Source of the DNA: Aureimonas sp. SK2
GTDB taxonomy: Bacteria > Pseudomonadota > Alphaproteobacteria > Rhizobiales > Rhizobiaceae
Direction: 5' to 3'
Length of the DNA: 64,000 bases
NCBI RefSeq assembly: GCF_029813115.1
Contig: NZ_JAPZDS010000012.1
Location: forward strand, 1 to 64,000
A program made the translations under genes and the position numbers. Numbering within the stretch: position 1 is the stretch's first letter; the number at the start of each line of letters is the position of its first letter. The notes under the pieces are model-generated. The model was not told the DNA's origin, did not search any database, and worked only from the letters and a program-made list of their open reading frames with translations. Shown in pieces: positions 1 to 11,281 of this stretch.

Positions 1-32
1 GAAGAGGAGTAAGCCGGGCGTCGCCCTCCCGG

Positions 33-1193
33 TCAGCCGTGCAGCTCCACCGGCGTGGAGTGACCTCGATGCGAGTTGAAGCGCGAGAGCCGGAAAGGAT
101 CGATCGGCAGTTCGGTCGCGCCCCCTTCCGCCAAATCCGCCAGGATCTGACCGGTGACGGGACCGAGGCAGAAGCCGTGTCCGGAGAAGCCGGTGGCCAG
201 CACCAGTCCGCCAGCCTCTGGCAAGACGTCGATCACCGGCAACGCATCGACCGTCTGATCGATCAACCCGCACCAGACTTTATCGACGCGCACGTTCGCC
301 ATCATCGGAACGAGACTGCGCACACTTTCCAGAATGCGCAGCACGCTGTCGGTGGTCGGCCGGACCTGCGGGCGTGGATTGTACTGCGCCCGCCCGTCCC
401 AGGTTTCGTGACCGCCACCGAAACGGAACTCTCCGCCGACCTCCTGGCGAAGGGTCGTGTCGCCGTTCGCGACGCCGATTACGGGCAGTGGCTCGCCCGG
501 GGTGGATACGGAACGGAGCATCGTCGCACTCATAACTTCGAACGGCACACGCAGGTCGAAGGGCGCGATCAGCTCGTTGCCGTGGACCCCGGTCGCGAGC
601 ACGACCTGCGATACGTCGTACCGCCCGGCCGGTGTTCGCACGCTTTTGCTTCCTCCGGCACGAACCTCCACCGCTTCGACTCGCTCGCCGAACCGCGTCA
701 CCACGCCATGGCGCTCACCTGCTGCCACGAAGGCCCCGACCGTCGCAGAAGGGTCGGCGTGGCCGTCACTTGGGCAGAAACTTGCGGCCAGCACACGTTC
801 CGAAACTACCGGCACTGCGTCGCGCACAGCGACTCCTTCCAACAGCTTCATCTCAAGACCAGCATCTTCGTGCTCGGCAACAACGGCCTTGATGCGTTGG
901 ACCTCACTCTCGTCGCGAGCGCAGCGCAGGTTGCCGACCTGCCGATAATGGGTCGGACCGTCGAGCCGCTCGGCAAGGTCCTGCCAAAGCTCGACCGCGC
1001 GCTTTGCCAATGGCACCTCAGCTGGGTGGCGGCCCGATTGCCGCACGCCGGCGAGGGTCCACCCAGATGCCATGGCCGCGGGGCCGTATTGATCGATCAA
1101 GACGACCTTATGTCCGCGGAGCGCCAGCTCGTATGCTGTTGCAGATCCACTGATGCCCGCCCCTACCACTGCAATATCGAAGCGCATTGCCAT
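33..1193 (-). CDS. FAD-dependent oxidoreductase of the D-amino-acid oxidase (DAO/DadA-like) family
   Basis: Predicted flavoenzyme of 386 aa that oxidises an amine or amino-acid-type substrate; the exact substrate cannot be read from sequence. The N-terminus (from MAMRFDI) forms a Rossmann ADP-binding strand with GAGISG at residues 11-16, followed by an acidic/Asp strand end (LIDQ). The C-terminus carries GFSGHGFCLGP, the second FAD-contact motif typical of DAO and sarcosine-oxidase beta-like proteins. The frame stays open 52 codons further upstream, but that stretch overlaps the divergent regulator and lacks the family fold, so the ATG at 1193 (AGGAG 14 nt upstream) is preferred; a second ATG lies at 1187. 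It is divergent from an IclR gene that probably controls it. Base composition is visibly more A/T-rich than the core genes, consistent with transfer. Family call firm, function open. Confidence 0.8.
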   Translation of the reverse strand: MAMRFDIAVVGAGISGSATAYELALRGHKVVLIDQYGPAAMASGWTLAGVRQSGRHPAEVPLAKRAVELWQDLAERLDGPTHYRQVGNLRCARDESEVQRIKAVVAEHEDAGLEMKLLEGVAVRDAVPVVSERVLAASFCPSDGHADPSATVGAFVAAGERHGVVTRFGERVEAVEVRAGGSKSVRTPAGRYDVSQVVLATGVHGNELIAPFDLRVPFEVMSATMLRSVSTPGEPLPVIGVANGDTTLRQEVGGEFRFGGGHETWDGRAQYNPRPQVRPTTDSVLRILESVRSLVPMMANVRVDKVWCGLIDQTVDALPVIDVLPEAGGLVLATGFSGHGFCLGPVTGQILADLAEGGATELPIDPFRLSRFNSHRGHSTPVELHG

Positions 1194-1299
1194 TCCCCGA
1201 TCGCTGATCTCCTGCCCTAGACTGGCCCGATAATGCGTTTTTGACAAAGCAATCGGTGCCGATAAAAGGTATATCGAGAAGTTTGTACGGAGATTGGCT
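1194..1299. promoter_or_regulatory. Divergent promoter region between the DAO-like gene and the IclR gene
   Basis: A 106-bp intergenic stretch between two divergently read genes, clearly A/T-richer than its surroundings. Divergent placement of an IclR regulator and its target enzyme normally means the operator lies here. I see no clear long palindrome, so the operator position is not assigned. Confidence 0.45.
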
Positions 1300-2052
1300 G
1301 TGTCGACGGAGAGTTCCAGTACGACCGAAAGGGCAGCAGAGATTCTCATCCACCTTGGGGCTGCCGGAAGCGATGGACTATCCCTGCAAGCTCTGTCGCA
1401 GCATCTGGGTGGAGCAAAATCTGCCGTCCGTCGAGGCTTGATCGCCCTGTCGAAGAGCGGTTTTGTCGAGAACGCTGGACGATATGGACACTATCGGCTT
1501 GGCCCCGCAATTTTCGGCCTAGCCAATCGTCCGTCCTCAACGATCGAACTCGTCCGTCGCTACCGGCCCGCTCTAGCCGAGGTTGCAGCAGTTACTCAGC
1601 AGGCAAGTTATCTGATGGTCCGCGCAGGCTTCGATGCCATCTGCATCGACATGCACGAAGGCACCGCCTTCGTGCAAACCCTGACAGGGGGTATTGGAGG
1701 CCGTGTTCCGCTGGGCATTGGCCCTGGCTCAATCAGTCTCCTGACCCTTCTCGACACACGCTTGGCAAACAGTACCATCGACCACAACGCGGCAAGGTTC
1801 GAGCGATACAACGGAGCGGATACGACGAAGGTGCGTCAAACCTTAGAACGGGCGCGCATGCTGGGATACAGCTACGATATTGGGGAAACCTTCCCAGACG
1901 CAGGGGGTGTTGGCGTTCCTGTTGTAGCGAGTTGGGGGAAAACCGCCGCTGCCATCTCCATCGCTATTCCGGCTTCGCTGCTGAACCCAAAACGCGCAGC
2001 CGAGATCGCTACCGAGATCCGGGCCGCTATTTCAGCCTGCCCATCCGCCTGA
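1300..2052 (+). CDS. IclR family transcriptional regulator
   Basis: DNA-binding regulator of 250 aa. Residues ~5-65 form the winged helix-turn-helix (ERAAEIL..., LSLQALSQHLG, KSAVRRGLIAL, with the wing GRYGHYRLG), and the remainder is the IclR effector-binding domain (a PALAEVA... segment, ending KRAAEIATEIRAAIS). The GTG at 1300 is chosen because GGAG at 1289-1292 sits 7 nt upstream; a TTG at 1294 would place the same Shine-Dalgarno sequence almost on the start codon. It reads divergently from the DAO-like oxidoreductase, the probable target. IclR proteins commonly regulate catabolic genes and respond to a small carbon compound; the ligand here is unknown. Composition is A/T-richer than the core, as for its partner. 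Confidence 0.88.
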   Translation: MSTESSSTTERAAEILIHLGAAGSDGLSLQALSQHLGGAKSAVRRGLIALSKSGFVENAGRYGHYRLGPAIFGLANRPSSTIELVRRYRPALAEVAAVTQQASYLMVRAGFDAICIDMHEGTAFVQTLTGGIGGRVPLGIGPGSISLLTLLDTRLANSTIDHNAARFERYNGADTTKVRQTLERARMLGYSYDIGETFPDAGGVGVPVVASWGKTAAAISIAIPASLLNPKRAAEIATEIRAAISACPSA

Positions 2053-2155
2053 TCGATGTAGGCAGGCTATACAATCTGGTCGACCGACCCTGTAGTCCGC
2101 GGGCTTATCGCACTGATCCTGATGCGAACGGCGTGGAGTTTGATCGAAGGAAAGG

Positions 2156-2181
2156 TGATCTGCTCCCGAAAAACTGGATCG
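2156..2181 (+). repeat. Left terminal inverted repeat of the IS3-family element
   Basis: Begins TGATCTGCTCCC and pairs with the right end at 3365-3390. Identity is strong over the first 12 bases (one difference) and continues weakly inward through AAA and TGGA blocks. Confidence 0.8.
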
Positions 2182-2236
2182 TTCTGAACTGGAGTTTTCT
2201 GCGGTAGCATCCCTTGGCCGGGAGGAGCGGAGAACG

Positions 2237-2503
2237 ATGAAGGCATCGAAGTTCTCGGACGCCCAGAAGGCGTTCATTTTGAAGCAGGGCGCTGATGGCA
2301 TCGCAGTCGCCGAGATATGCCGACGGGCCGGGATCAGCCAGGCGACCTACTTCAACTGGAAGAAGAAGTATGACGGTCTGCTGCCGACGGAGATGAGGCG
2401 GCTGAAGCAGCTCGAAGACGAGAACGGAAAGCTTCGCAAACTCGTCGCGGACCTGTCGTTGGACAAGGAGATGCTGCAGGACGTGATCCGCCGAAAACTG
2501 TGA
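2237..2503 (+). CDS. IS3-family transposase OrfA
   Basis: Small 88-aa DNA-binding subunit. Residues ~5-55 form the helix-turn-helix that binds the IS ends (VAEICRRAGISQATYFNWKKK), and residues ~60-85 form a leucine-zipper-like helix (LKQLEDENGKLRKLVADL) used to multimerise with OrfAB. GGAGGAGCGGAG just upstream of the ATG is a strong Shine-Dalgarno region. The last codons overlap the start of orfB (GTGA). In IS3 elements a -1 frameshift near this junction produces the OrfAB transposase; an A-rich run (GAAAAC) precedes the stop, but a slippery site is not proven. Confidence 0.92.
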   Translation: MKASKFSDAQKAFILKQGADGIAVAEICRRAGISQATYFNWKKKYDGLLPTEMRRLKQLEDENGKLRKLVADLSLDKEMLQDVIRRKL

Positions 2504-3339
2504 GGCCTGGCCGCAAACGCGAGCTGGTGGCGGAGACGTGCAAGGAATGGGGTGTCTCGATCCGGCGAGCTTGCCGGGTCCTGGAGTTCGACACCTCGAC
2601 CTATCACTACAAGTCCCGTCGCCGGGATCAGGCCGGTTTGGCAGCTCGCATCAAGGACATCTGCATAACGCGGGTCAGCTACGGTTACCGTCGCGTTCAC
2701 GTACTGCTTCGGCGCGAGGGCTGGGCTGGCAACATCAAGCGAACCTATCGGGTCTACAGGGATCTCTACCTGCAACTGCGGAACAAAACGCCGAAGCAGC
2801 GGGTAAAGGCCAAACTCCGGGACGATCGGCAGATGGCTGCCGGCCCGAACGAGGTCTGGGCGATGGACTTCGTCCACGATCAGCTCGCGATGGACAGGAA
2901 GATCAGGATTCTCACGATCATCGATACGTTCAGCCGCTACGTGCCCGCGCTCGACCCTCGGTGCCGATATCGGGCCGAGGACGTCGTGCGAACGCTCGAG
3001 CAAATCTGTCCCGTCATCGGTTATCCCAAGACCATCCGCGTCGATCAGGGCACCGAGTTCGTATCCCGCGAACTCGACCTATGGGCCTACACGAATGGCG
3101 TGACACTGGACTTCTCCCGGCCGGGCAAGCCCACCGACAACGCCTACATTGAAGCCTTCAACGGAAGGTTCCGAGCGGAGTGCCTCAACCAGCACTGGCT
3201 CCTGACGCTTGCCGACGCCGTGGAAAAGTTGGAGGGTTGGCGCAGATACTACAACGAGGAGCGCCCACACGGGGCGATCGGGAACAAGGTCCCGATCTCG
3301 TTCATCAATCCCGACGGCGCCACCGGCCCGCCGTCGTGA
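2500..3339 (+). CDS. IS3-family transposase OrfB (DDE integrase domain)
   Basis: Catalytic transposase half, 279 aa. An HTH_21-type region (residues ~45-100, with YGYRRVHVLLRREG) precedes the rve/RNase H-like core. The catalytic triad can be placed at Asp123 (VWAMDFVHD), Asp182 (VDQGTEFVS) and Glu218 (NAYIEAFNG); 35 residues separate the last two, the standard D35E spacing of IS3 elements. The C-terminus has the usual YYNEERPHGAIG motif. It starts at a GTG overlapping the orfA stop and is probably made mainly as a frameshift fusion. No internal stop or truncation is seen. Confidence 0.93.
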   Translation: MRPGRKRELVAETCKEWGVSIRRACRVLEFDTSTYHYKSRRRDQAGLAARIKDICITRVSYGYRRVHVLLRREGWAGNIKRTYRVYRDLYLQLRNKTPKQRVKAKLRDDRQMAAGPNEVWAMDFVHDQLAMDRKIRILTIIDTFSRYVPALDPRCRYRAEDVVRTLEQICPVIGYPKTIRVDQGTEFVSRELDLWAYTNGVTLDFSRPGKPTDNAYIEAFNGRFRAECLNQHWLLTLADAVEKLEGWRRYYNEERPHGAIGNKVPISFINPDGATGPPS

Positions 3340-3364
3340 CGAAGCCGGGAAACTCCAGCTTCCG

Positions 3365-3390
3365 CCGGTCCAAGGTTTGGGAGCGGATCA
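3365..3390 (-). repeat. Right terminal inverted repeat of the IS3-family element
   Basis: On the minus strand it reads TGATCCGCTCCC..., matching the left end with one difference in the first 12 bases. The next plus-strand bases (ATCA) do not match the left flank (AAGG). Confidence 0.8.
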
Positions 3391-3399
3391 ATCACTCCT

Positions 3400-3465
3400 G
3401 CCCCCGGCTAATTGCGCAACAAAACTATATTTTATGCGCAACAAACGGGAGATAATTGCGCAACA
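3400..3465 (-). repeat. Three tandem 22-bp repeats, each starting TGTTGCGCA (possible transposon end)
   Basis: Read on the minus strand there are three consecutive 22-bp units at 3465-3444, 3443-3422 and 3421-3400. Each begins TGTTGCGCA; units one and three share TGTTGCGCAATTA. The period is exactly 22 bp, two helical turns. The array lies between the IS right end (3390) and the gyrB stop codon (3485). Multiple 20-22 bp transposase-binding sites starting with TGT are typical of the ends of Tn7-, Tn5053- and Mu-like elements, so this may be a leftover end of such a transposon. No matching transposase gene or second end is in the window. Confidence 0.6.
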
Positions 3466-3484
3466 GCACATCGAGTCAGCCGCC

Positions 3485-6100
<2,616 letters not shown>

Positions 6101-6132
6101 TCAGCCGCTCCGACCAACCGGAGGACAGCGCG

Positions 6133-7512
6133 ATGTCCGCAACCGCCGAGGCCTTCCTCGCCCCCGCCCCACGCCCGCAGCCGCGCCCGCTCTCGACGCC
6201 GGCCTTCATCTGGACCGCGATGCGCAACCCGATCGAGATCTGGGGCGAGCGCGCCTATCGCGAGAAGGTGCTGCGCGACGACTGGCTGAAGGTTCCCACG
6301 ATCATCGTCAACGATCCGGCGGCGATCCGCCACTGCCTCGTCGACAATGCGGGAAACTATGCCATGCAGCCGCTGCGCCAGCGCGTGCTGCGGCCCATGC
6401 TGCGCGACGGCCTCCTGACCGCCGAGGGCGAGCTCTGGCGCCGCACGCGCCGCGCGATGGCGCCGATCTTCACCCCGCGCAACATCGGCGGGCTCGCGCC
6501 CATCATGGCGGACCGCTCGCAGGCCTTCGCCGAACGGCTCGCCGCCGGAACCGCCGCGGGATCGGTGGACGCGGCGAACGAGATGACGCTCCTCACCTAC
6601 GACATCCTGCAGGCGACGCTCTTCACCGACGCGATCGCCGGCGAGCCCGTCGAGTTCGCGCGGGCCATGGACGACTTCCTCCACCGCATGGGGCGCGTCG
6701 ATCCGCTCGATCTTCTCGACGCGCCGGCCTTTCTGCCGCGCATCGGCCGCTTCCTCGGGCGTCGCTCGACGGCCTATTTCCGCCGCCTCATCGCCGAGAC
6801 GGCCGAGCGACGGCGCACGCTGCTGGCGCAGGACCCGGAAGGGGCGCCGCGCGATCTCCTGACCCTTCTCCTGCGGACGGACGGCCTGTCGCAGGCGGAG
6901 GTCGAGGACAACATCATCACCTTCATCGGAGCCGGCCACGAGACCACGGCCCGGGCGCTCGGCTGGACGCTGTATCTTCTCGCCAGCGCTCCGGCCGAGC
7001 GCGAGAAGGTCGAGCGCGAGCTGGACGAGGCGCTGCCGGGCCTGCCCGACCCGCGCGAATGGGCCGACGCGCTGCCGCGCACGCGCGCCGCGCTGGAAGA
7101 GGCGATGCGGCTCTATCCGCCCGCCCCTTCGCTCAACCGCATGGCGCTGGAGCGCGACGAGGTGTGCGGGCTCGAAGTGCCGGCCGGCGCCTCGCTCCTC
7201 GTCCTGCCGTGGCTCGTCCACCGGCACGAGGCGCTGTGGGACGATCCGTGGCACTTCAAGCCGGATCGGTTCCTGCCGCAGAATCGGTCGCGCCTCGACC
7301 GCTTCCAGTACATTCCCTTCGGCGTCGGTCCGCGCGTGTGCATCGGCGCCTCCTTCGCCCTTCAGGAAGGCGTGATCGCGCTCGCCTGTCTCCTGAAGGA
7401 GCTGCGCTTCGACTATGTCGGCGCCCGGCCGCCGCACCCGGTGCAGAAGATCACGGTCCAGCCGCGCGACGGCCTGCCCATGCGCGTCTCCCGGCGGCAA
7501 AAGACGCGATGA
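6133..7512 (+). CDS. Cytochrome P450
   Basis: Heme-thiolate monooxygenase of 459 aa; soluble, with no membrane anchor, as usual for bacterial P450s. All diagnostic motifs are visible: I-helix AGHETT at 267-272 (oxygen activation), ExxR at 323-326, and the heme loop FGVGPRVCIG at 396-405 with Cys403 as axial ligand. The ATG at 6133 has GGAGG 8 nt upstream. It diverges from gyrB and is followed by rpsU in the same direction. No ferredoxin or ferredoxin reductase gene is adjacent, so the redox partner must be encoded elsewhere. The substrate cannot be predicted; fatty acid, terpenoid or xenobiotic oxidation are all possible. Confidence 0.95.
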   Translation: MSATAEAFLAPAPRPQPRPLSTPAFIWTAMRNPIEIWGERAYREKVLRDDWLKVPTIIVNDPAAIRHCLVDNAGNYAMQPLRQRVLRPMLRDGLLTAEGELWRRTRRAMAPIFTPRNIGGLAPIMADRSQAFAERLAAGTAAGSVDAANEMTLLTYDILQATLFTDAIAGEPVEFARAMDDFLHRMGRVDPLDLLDAPAFLPRIGRFLGRRSTAYFRRLIAETAERRRTLLAQDPEGAPRDLLTLLLRTDGLSQAEVEDNIITFIGAGHETTARALGWTLYLLASAPAEREKVERELDEALPGLPDPREWADALPRTRAALEEAMRLYPPAPSLNRMALERDEVCGLEVPAGASLLVLPWLVHRHEALWDDPWHFKPDRFLPQNRSRLDRFQYIPFGVGPRVCIGASFALQEGVIALACLLKELRFDYVGARPPHPVQKITVQPRDGLPMRVSRRQKTR

Positions 7513-7744
7513 CGCGACACGATCCGCCGGGAAGAGGCGGTTGCACCTTGATTTTGGCAGCGAAAGGCGCCATTGACACGCGATCGTTTGCCTGCCGACC
7601 GCGACGGACGTGGCCTATCCCCCCGGGAGAGGCCCCGAGCCATTCGGCTCCGCCGCCGACGGACGAATGAACACTGGAACTTCCGGGTGATCCCCGGACC
7701 TCAACCCACGGGGCCACGCCCCGGCCCTTATCGAAAGGATGCCC

Positions 7745-7984
7745 ATGAAGGTCGACGTTCGCGACAACAATGTGGAACAGGCGCTGCGCGCCCTGAAGAA
7801 GAAGCTCCAGCGTGAGGGCGTCTTCCGCGAGATGAAGGAGCGCCGGGCTTACGAGAAGCCGTCCGAGCGCCGCGTCCGCGAGAAGCAGGATGCCATCCGC
7901 CGCACCCGCAAGGCCGCCCGCAAGCAGGCCCAGCGCGAGGGTCTTCTGCCCGCGCCCAAGAAGGCCGTTCGTCCCGGCCGCTGA
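7745..7984 (+). CDS. rpsU: 30S ribosomal protein S21
   Basis: Small basic ribosomal protein (79 aa) of the 30S platform, involved in initiation-complex formation. It starts [20 protein letters not shown], the conserved S21 N-terminus, and ends in a Lys/Arg-rich tail. An ATG six bases upstream (7739) abuts the AAGGA Shine-Dalgarno, so the ATG at 7745 with 5-6 nt spacing is preferred. It stands alone between the P450 gene and a strong terminator, as is common for alphaproteobacterial rpsU. Confidence 0.95.
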   Translation: MKVDVRDNNVEQALRALKKKLQREGVFREMKERRAYEKPSERRVREKQDAIRRTRKAARKQAQREGLLPAPKKAVRPGR

Positions 7985-8010
7985 GCCGACGCGCCTTTCG
8001 AGTTTCGTGA

Positions 8011-8044
8011 GGGCGGTGGATCTTCGGATCCGCCGCCCTTTTCG
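8011..8044 (+). terminator. Rho-independent terminator after rpsU
   Basis: A 12-bp stem (GGGCGGTGGATC / GATCCGCCGCCC, one G-U pair) closed by a TTCG tetraloop and followed by TTTT. It lies 26 nt after the rpsU stop codon. Confidence 0.9.
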
Positions 8045-8058
8045 ATTGTCCCGCTTCT

Positions 8059-9009
8059 TTATCCGCGTGGGTTGTCGACGACGCCCTGGCTCGGCGCTTC
8101 CGGCCTGTTGTTGACGAGGGCCGGATTGGCCGCCGGCGCCTCGTCCTGGCCGAGATAGCGCGAGGGATCGCTGTCGGTCGGCACGATGCGCTGGATCGCC
8201 TTCGGCTCCATGCCGCTGCCGAAGCGCTCCGCGAAACGCAGGCGGATGGCTTCCGCGATCCGCCGCTGAGCCGTCGCCGTCTCGCCCTCCGTCACGCGTC
8301 CGCGCAGCACCAGGACCTGCGCATCGGCGGTCAACTGGTCGAGAAAGGCCACGGGCTCGCTGAGCCGGCCCTCCCGGTCCGCCCCCTGCCACGCCTCGAT
8401 CAGCGCCTGCCGCGCGTCCTCGAAGGGCATGTCGCGCGGCACGGTCACCGACCACGCGAGTAGGCGCGAGGCGGCGCGCGAGTGGTTGCGCATCCAGACG
8501 TTCCACAGCGTCGAGTTCGGCGCGAAGACGAACAGGCCGTCGAACGTCTCGAGATGGGACACGAAGAGCCCGATCTCGTGAACGCGGCCGGCGACGTTCT
8601 GGGTCTCGATATAGTCGCCGACGCGGAACGGGCGCAGCCACAGGAGCATGATGCCGGCGGCGATGTTGGTGAGCGTGCCCTGCAGGGCCAAGCCGACGGC
8701 AAGGCCCGCGGCGCCGAGCACGGCCAGCAGCGAGGTCATCTGCACGCCGACCTGGCCGAGGGCGATGATCAGCGTGAGGATGATCACCACGTACCGCACG
8801 ATCGCGACCAGCGGCTCGCGCACCGTCACGTCGATCTTGGACGAGACGCCGAAGGCCCGCGTGACGAGATGCGCCAGCCGTCCGGCGAGAAAGAAGCCGG
8901 CGGCAAGAATCAGGATCGCGGCGACGAGATTGGGAAGAAAGGCGGCGGCCTCCGAGGCCAGACGCGTGAGAAAGGTGTGAGAGGTTTCCAGCGTTTCCTG
9001 AATGGGCAT
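8059..9009 (-). CDS. Small-conductance mechanosensitive channel (MscS family)
   Basis: Inner-membrane tension-gated channel of 316 aa that releases solutes on hypo-osmotic shock. Three predicted helices: ~24-46, ~66-86 and the pore helix ~90-120, which is rich in Gly/Ala (AVGLALQGTLTNIAAG), the MscS signature. The beta domain follows with LRPFRVGDYIE and the PNS motif in FAPNSTLWN, and then the alpha/beta C-terminal region. The last ~50 residues are a non-conserved Pro/Asn-rich tail. The Shine-Dalgarno for the ATG at 9009 is weak. It lies downstream of cysK on the same strand, but a terminator separates them. Confidence 0.92.
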   Translation of the reverse strand: MPIQETLETSHTFLTRLASEAAAFLPNLVAAILILAAGFFLAGRLAHLVTRAFGVSSKIDVTVREPLVAIVRYVVIILTLIIALGQVGVQMTSLLAVLGAAGLAVGLALQGTLTNIAAGIMLLWLRPFRVGDYIETQNVAGRVHEIGLFVSHLETFDGLFVFAPNSTLWNVWMRNHSRAASRLLAWSVTVPRDMPFEDARQALIEAWQGADREGRLSEPVAFLDQLTADAQVLVLRGRVTEGETATAQRRIAEAIRLRFAERFGSGMEPKAIQRIVPTDSDPSRYLGQDEAPAANPALVNNRPEAPSQGVVDNPRG

Positions 9010-9092
9010 TCCTGTCGGTCCGTTCTGGCGGCGATGCGTCGGGCGAACGCCGCCTCCCGCACGGCGCCTCCCTTACAAGGGACAGGCGGCCC

Positions 9093-9125
9093 AAAAGGAA
9101 AGGGCCGCTGAGCGCGACCCTTTCC
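9093..9125 (-). terminator. Rho-independent terminator after cysK
   Basis: On the minus strand a stem GGAAAGGGTCGC / GCGGCCCTTTCC with a 5-nt loop (one G-U pair) is followed by TTTT. It sits 21 nt past the cysK stop and before the mscS start, separating the two transcripts. Confidence 0.85.
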
Positions 9126-9146
9126 GTGGGTTATCCTCGGCCGACG

Positions 9147-10175
<1,029 letters not shown>

Positions 10176-10439
10176 GGGATGCGCGTCCTCTTCCTGGTTT
10201 GCGGCGCCTTCGCGCTTGGAGTTCAGTCTAGGGCGAACGCGAGCCGCGACCCAGCCTTGTCCGGCCGCCAGAACGCTCTTCACGGCAATTTTGTGCCTCT
10301 GAAGCGCGCTGCCGCGGAATGAACGTCGCCCGACGCGCCGCACGGTCGAGCGCGATCGCTTCAATTGTCGCAAACGGCTTCACCTCGGCGAAAGACGCGA
10401 GCCTCAAACTCGGAAGTCGGACAGCGACCCAAGGGCATC

Positions 10440-11276
10440 ATGCGACAGACTTCGATCGACGACCTCGCGCGGTTCTCCCTCGAGCTTCTCGGCCTGACGA
10501 TGACGATGGGCGCCGTCATGGTGATCGCGGCCTTCTATACGTTCGACGGCTTCGGACTGCCGGCGACCCGCGCCACGCTCCTGTTCTGCCTGCTCGCGCT
10601 GTTCGGCTGCGCGTTGCCGCTCCAGGCCTACGCCGCCTTTCGCATCGTGCAGCTTCGGCGGCAGAACCGGCGGCTCCACCATGCCGCGACGCGCGACGGA
10701 CTGACCCAGGTGCTCAACCGCGCGGCGTTCAAGCAGGCCGCCGAAGCCGAGATCGGCGTCTTCGCCCGCCGGCGCAACCGCGACGCCACGAACTATGCAC
10801 TGCTGATCCTGGATGCCGACCACTTCAAGAAGATCAACGACCGGCTCGGCCACCATGTCGGCGACGAGGCGCTCACCGCGATCGCCTCCACCTTGCGGCG
10901 CTCTGTGCGCGAGGACGACCTCGTGGGGCGCCTGGGGGGCGAGGAGTTCGCCATCCTCCTGAAGGATGCGGGCGTCGAGGAAGCGCGCATCGTCGCCGAA
11001 CGGCTTCGCCTGGCGATCGCGCGCGTCGAGGTCGGTCCGCCCGACCGCCGCACCAGGCTTTCCGTCTCGACCGGCGGCGTCGCCTTCCGGGGATCAGTCG
11101 GCTTCCAGGCGCTCTACCGAATGGCCGACGCCAATCTCTACGAGGCCAAGCGCAAGGGTCGGAACCGGGTCGAACTGTCCCGTCTCGGCTCCCTTGGCCG
11201 GGGTCCGACGATCGAGGGCGCGCCCGTCGCGCGGCGCCAGCGCGACGGCGAGGCGCGCCGGTTGACGGCGCGCTGA
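10440..11276 (+). CDS. Membrane-anchored diguanylate cyclase (GGDEF domain)
   Basis: Makes cyclic di-GMP from two GTP, a signal controlling biofilm and motility. The 278-aa protein has two predicted membrane helices (~15-35 and ~45-68) with a short external loop, then a GGDEF domain with the active variant GGEEF at 166-170. An RxxD inhibitory site (Arg157-Asp160) lies five residues before it, so product feedback is expected. The ATG at 10440 has AAGGG 5 nt upstream; a TTG start 25 codons earlier is possible but less likely. The short periplasmic loop gives no clue to a ligand. It ends 5 nt before the convergent lysE gene. Confidence 0.92.
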   Translation: MRQTSIDDLARFSLELLGLTMTMGAVMVIAAFYTFDGFGLPATRATLLFCLLALFGCALPLQAYAAFRIVQLRRQNRRLHHAATRDGLTQVLNRAAFKQAAEAEIGVFARRRNRDATNYALLILDADHFKKINDRLGHHVGDEALTAIASTLRRSVREDDLVGRLGGEEFAILLKDAGVEEARIVAERLRLAIARVEVGPPDRRTRLSVSTGGVAFRGSVGFQALYRMADANLYEAKRKGRNRVELSRLGSLGRGPTIEGAPVARRQRDGEARRLTAR

Positions 11277-11281
11277 GAGGA

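Larger units (their letters stand above)
2156..3390 (+). mobile_element. Complete IS3-family insertion sequence, 1235 bp
   Basis: Two-orf element bounded by imperfect terminal inverted repeats: the left end reads TGATCTGCTCCC... and the right end, on the opposite strand, TGATCCGCTCCC.... It contains orfA (HTH and leucine zipper) and orfB (DDE integrase) with a 4-nt overlap, the IS3-family layout; the OrfA style resembles the IS407/IS511 branch. Flanking bases are AAGG on the left and ATCA on the right, so no target duplication is visible. Both orfs look intact. The ends were found by eye from the inverted repeats and agree with the expected element length. Confidence 0.88.

Noticed and set aside
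1241-1441. Small open frames overlapping the start of the IclR gene
   Set aside because: Out-of-frame shadows; the IclR domain is continuous in the chosen frame.
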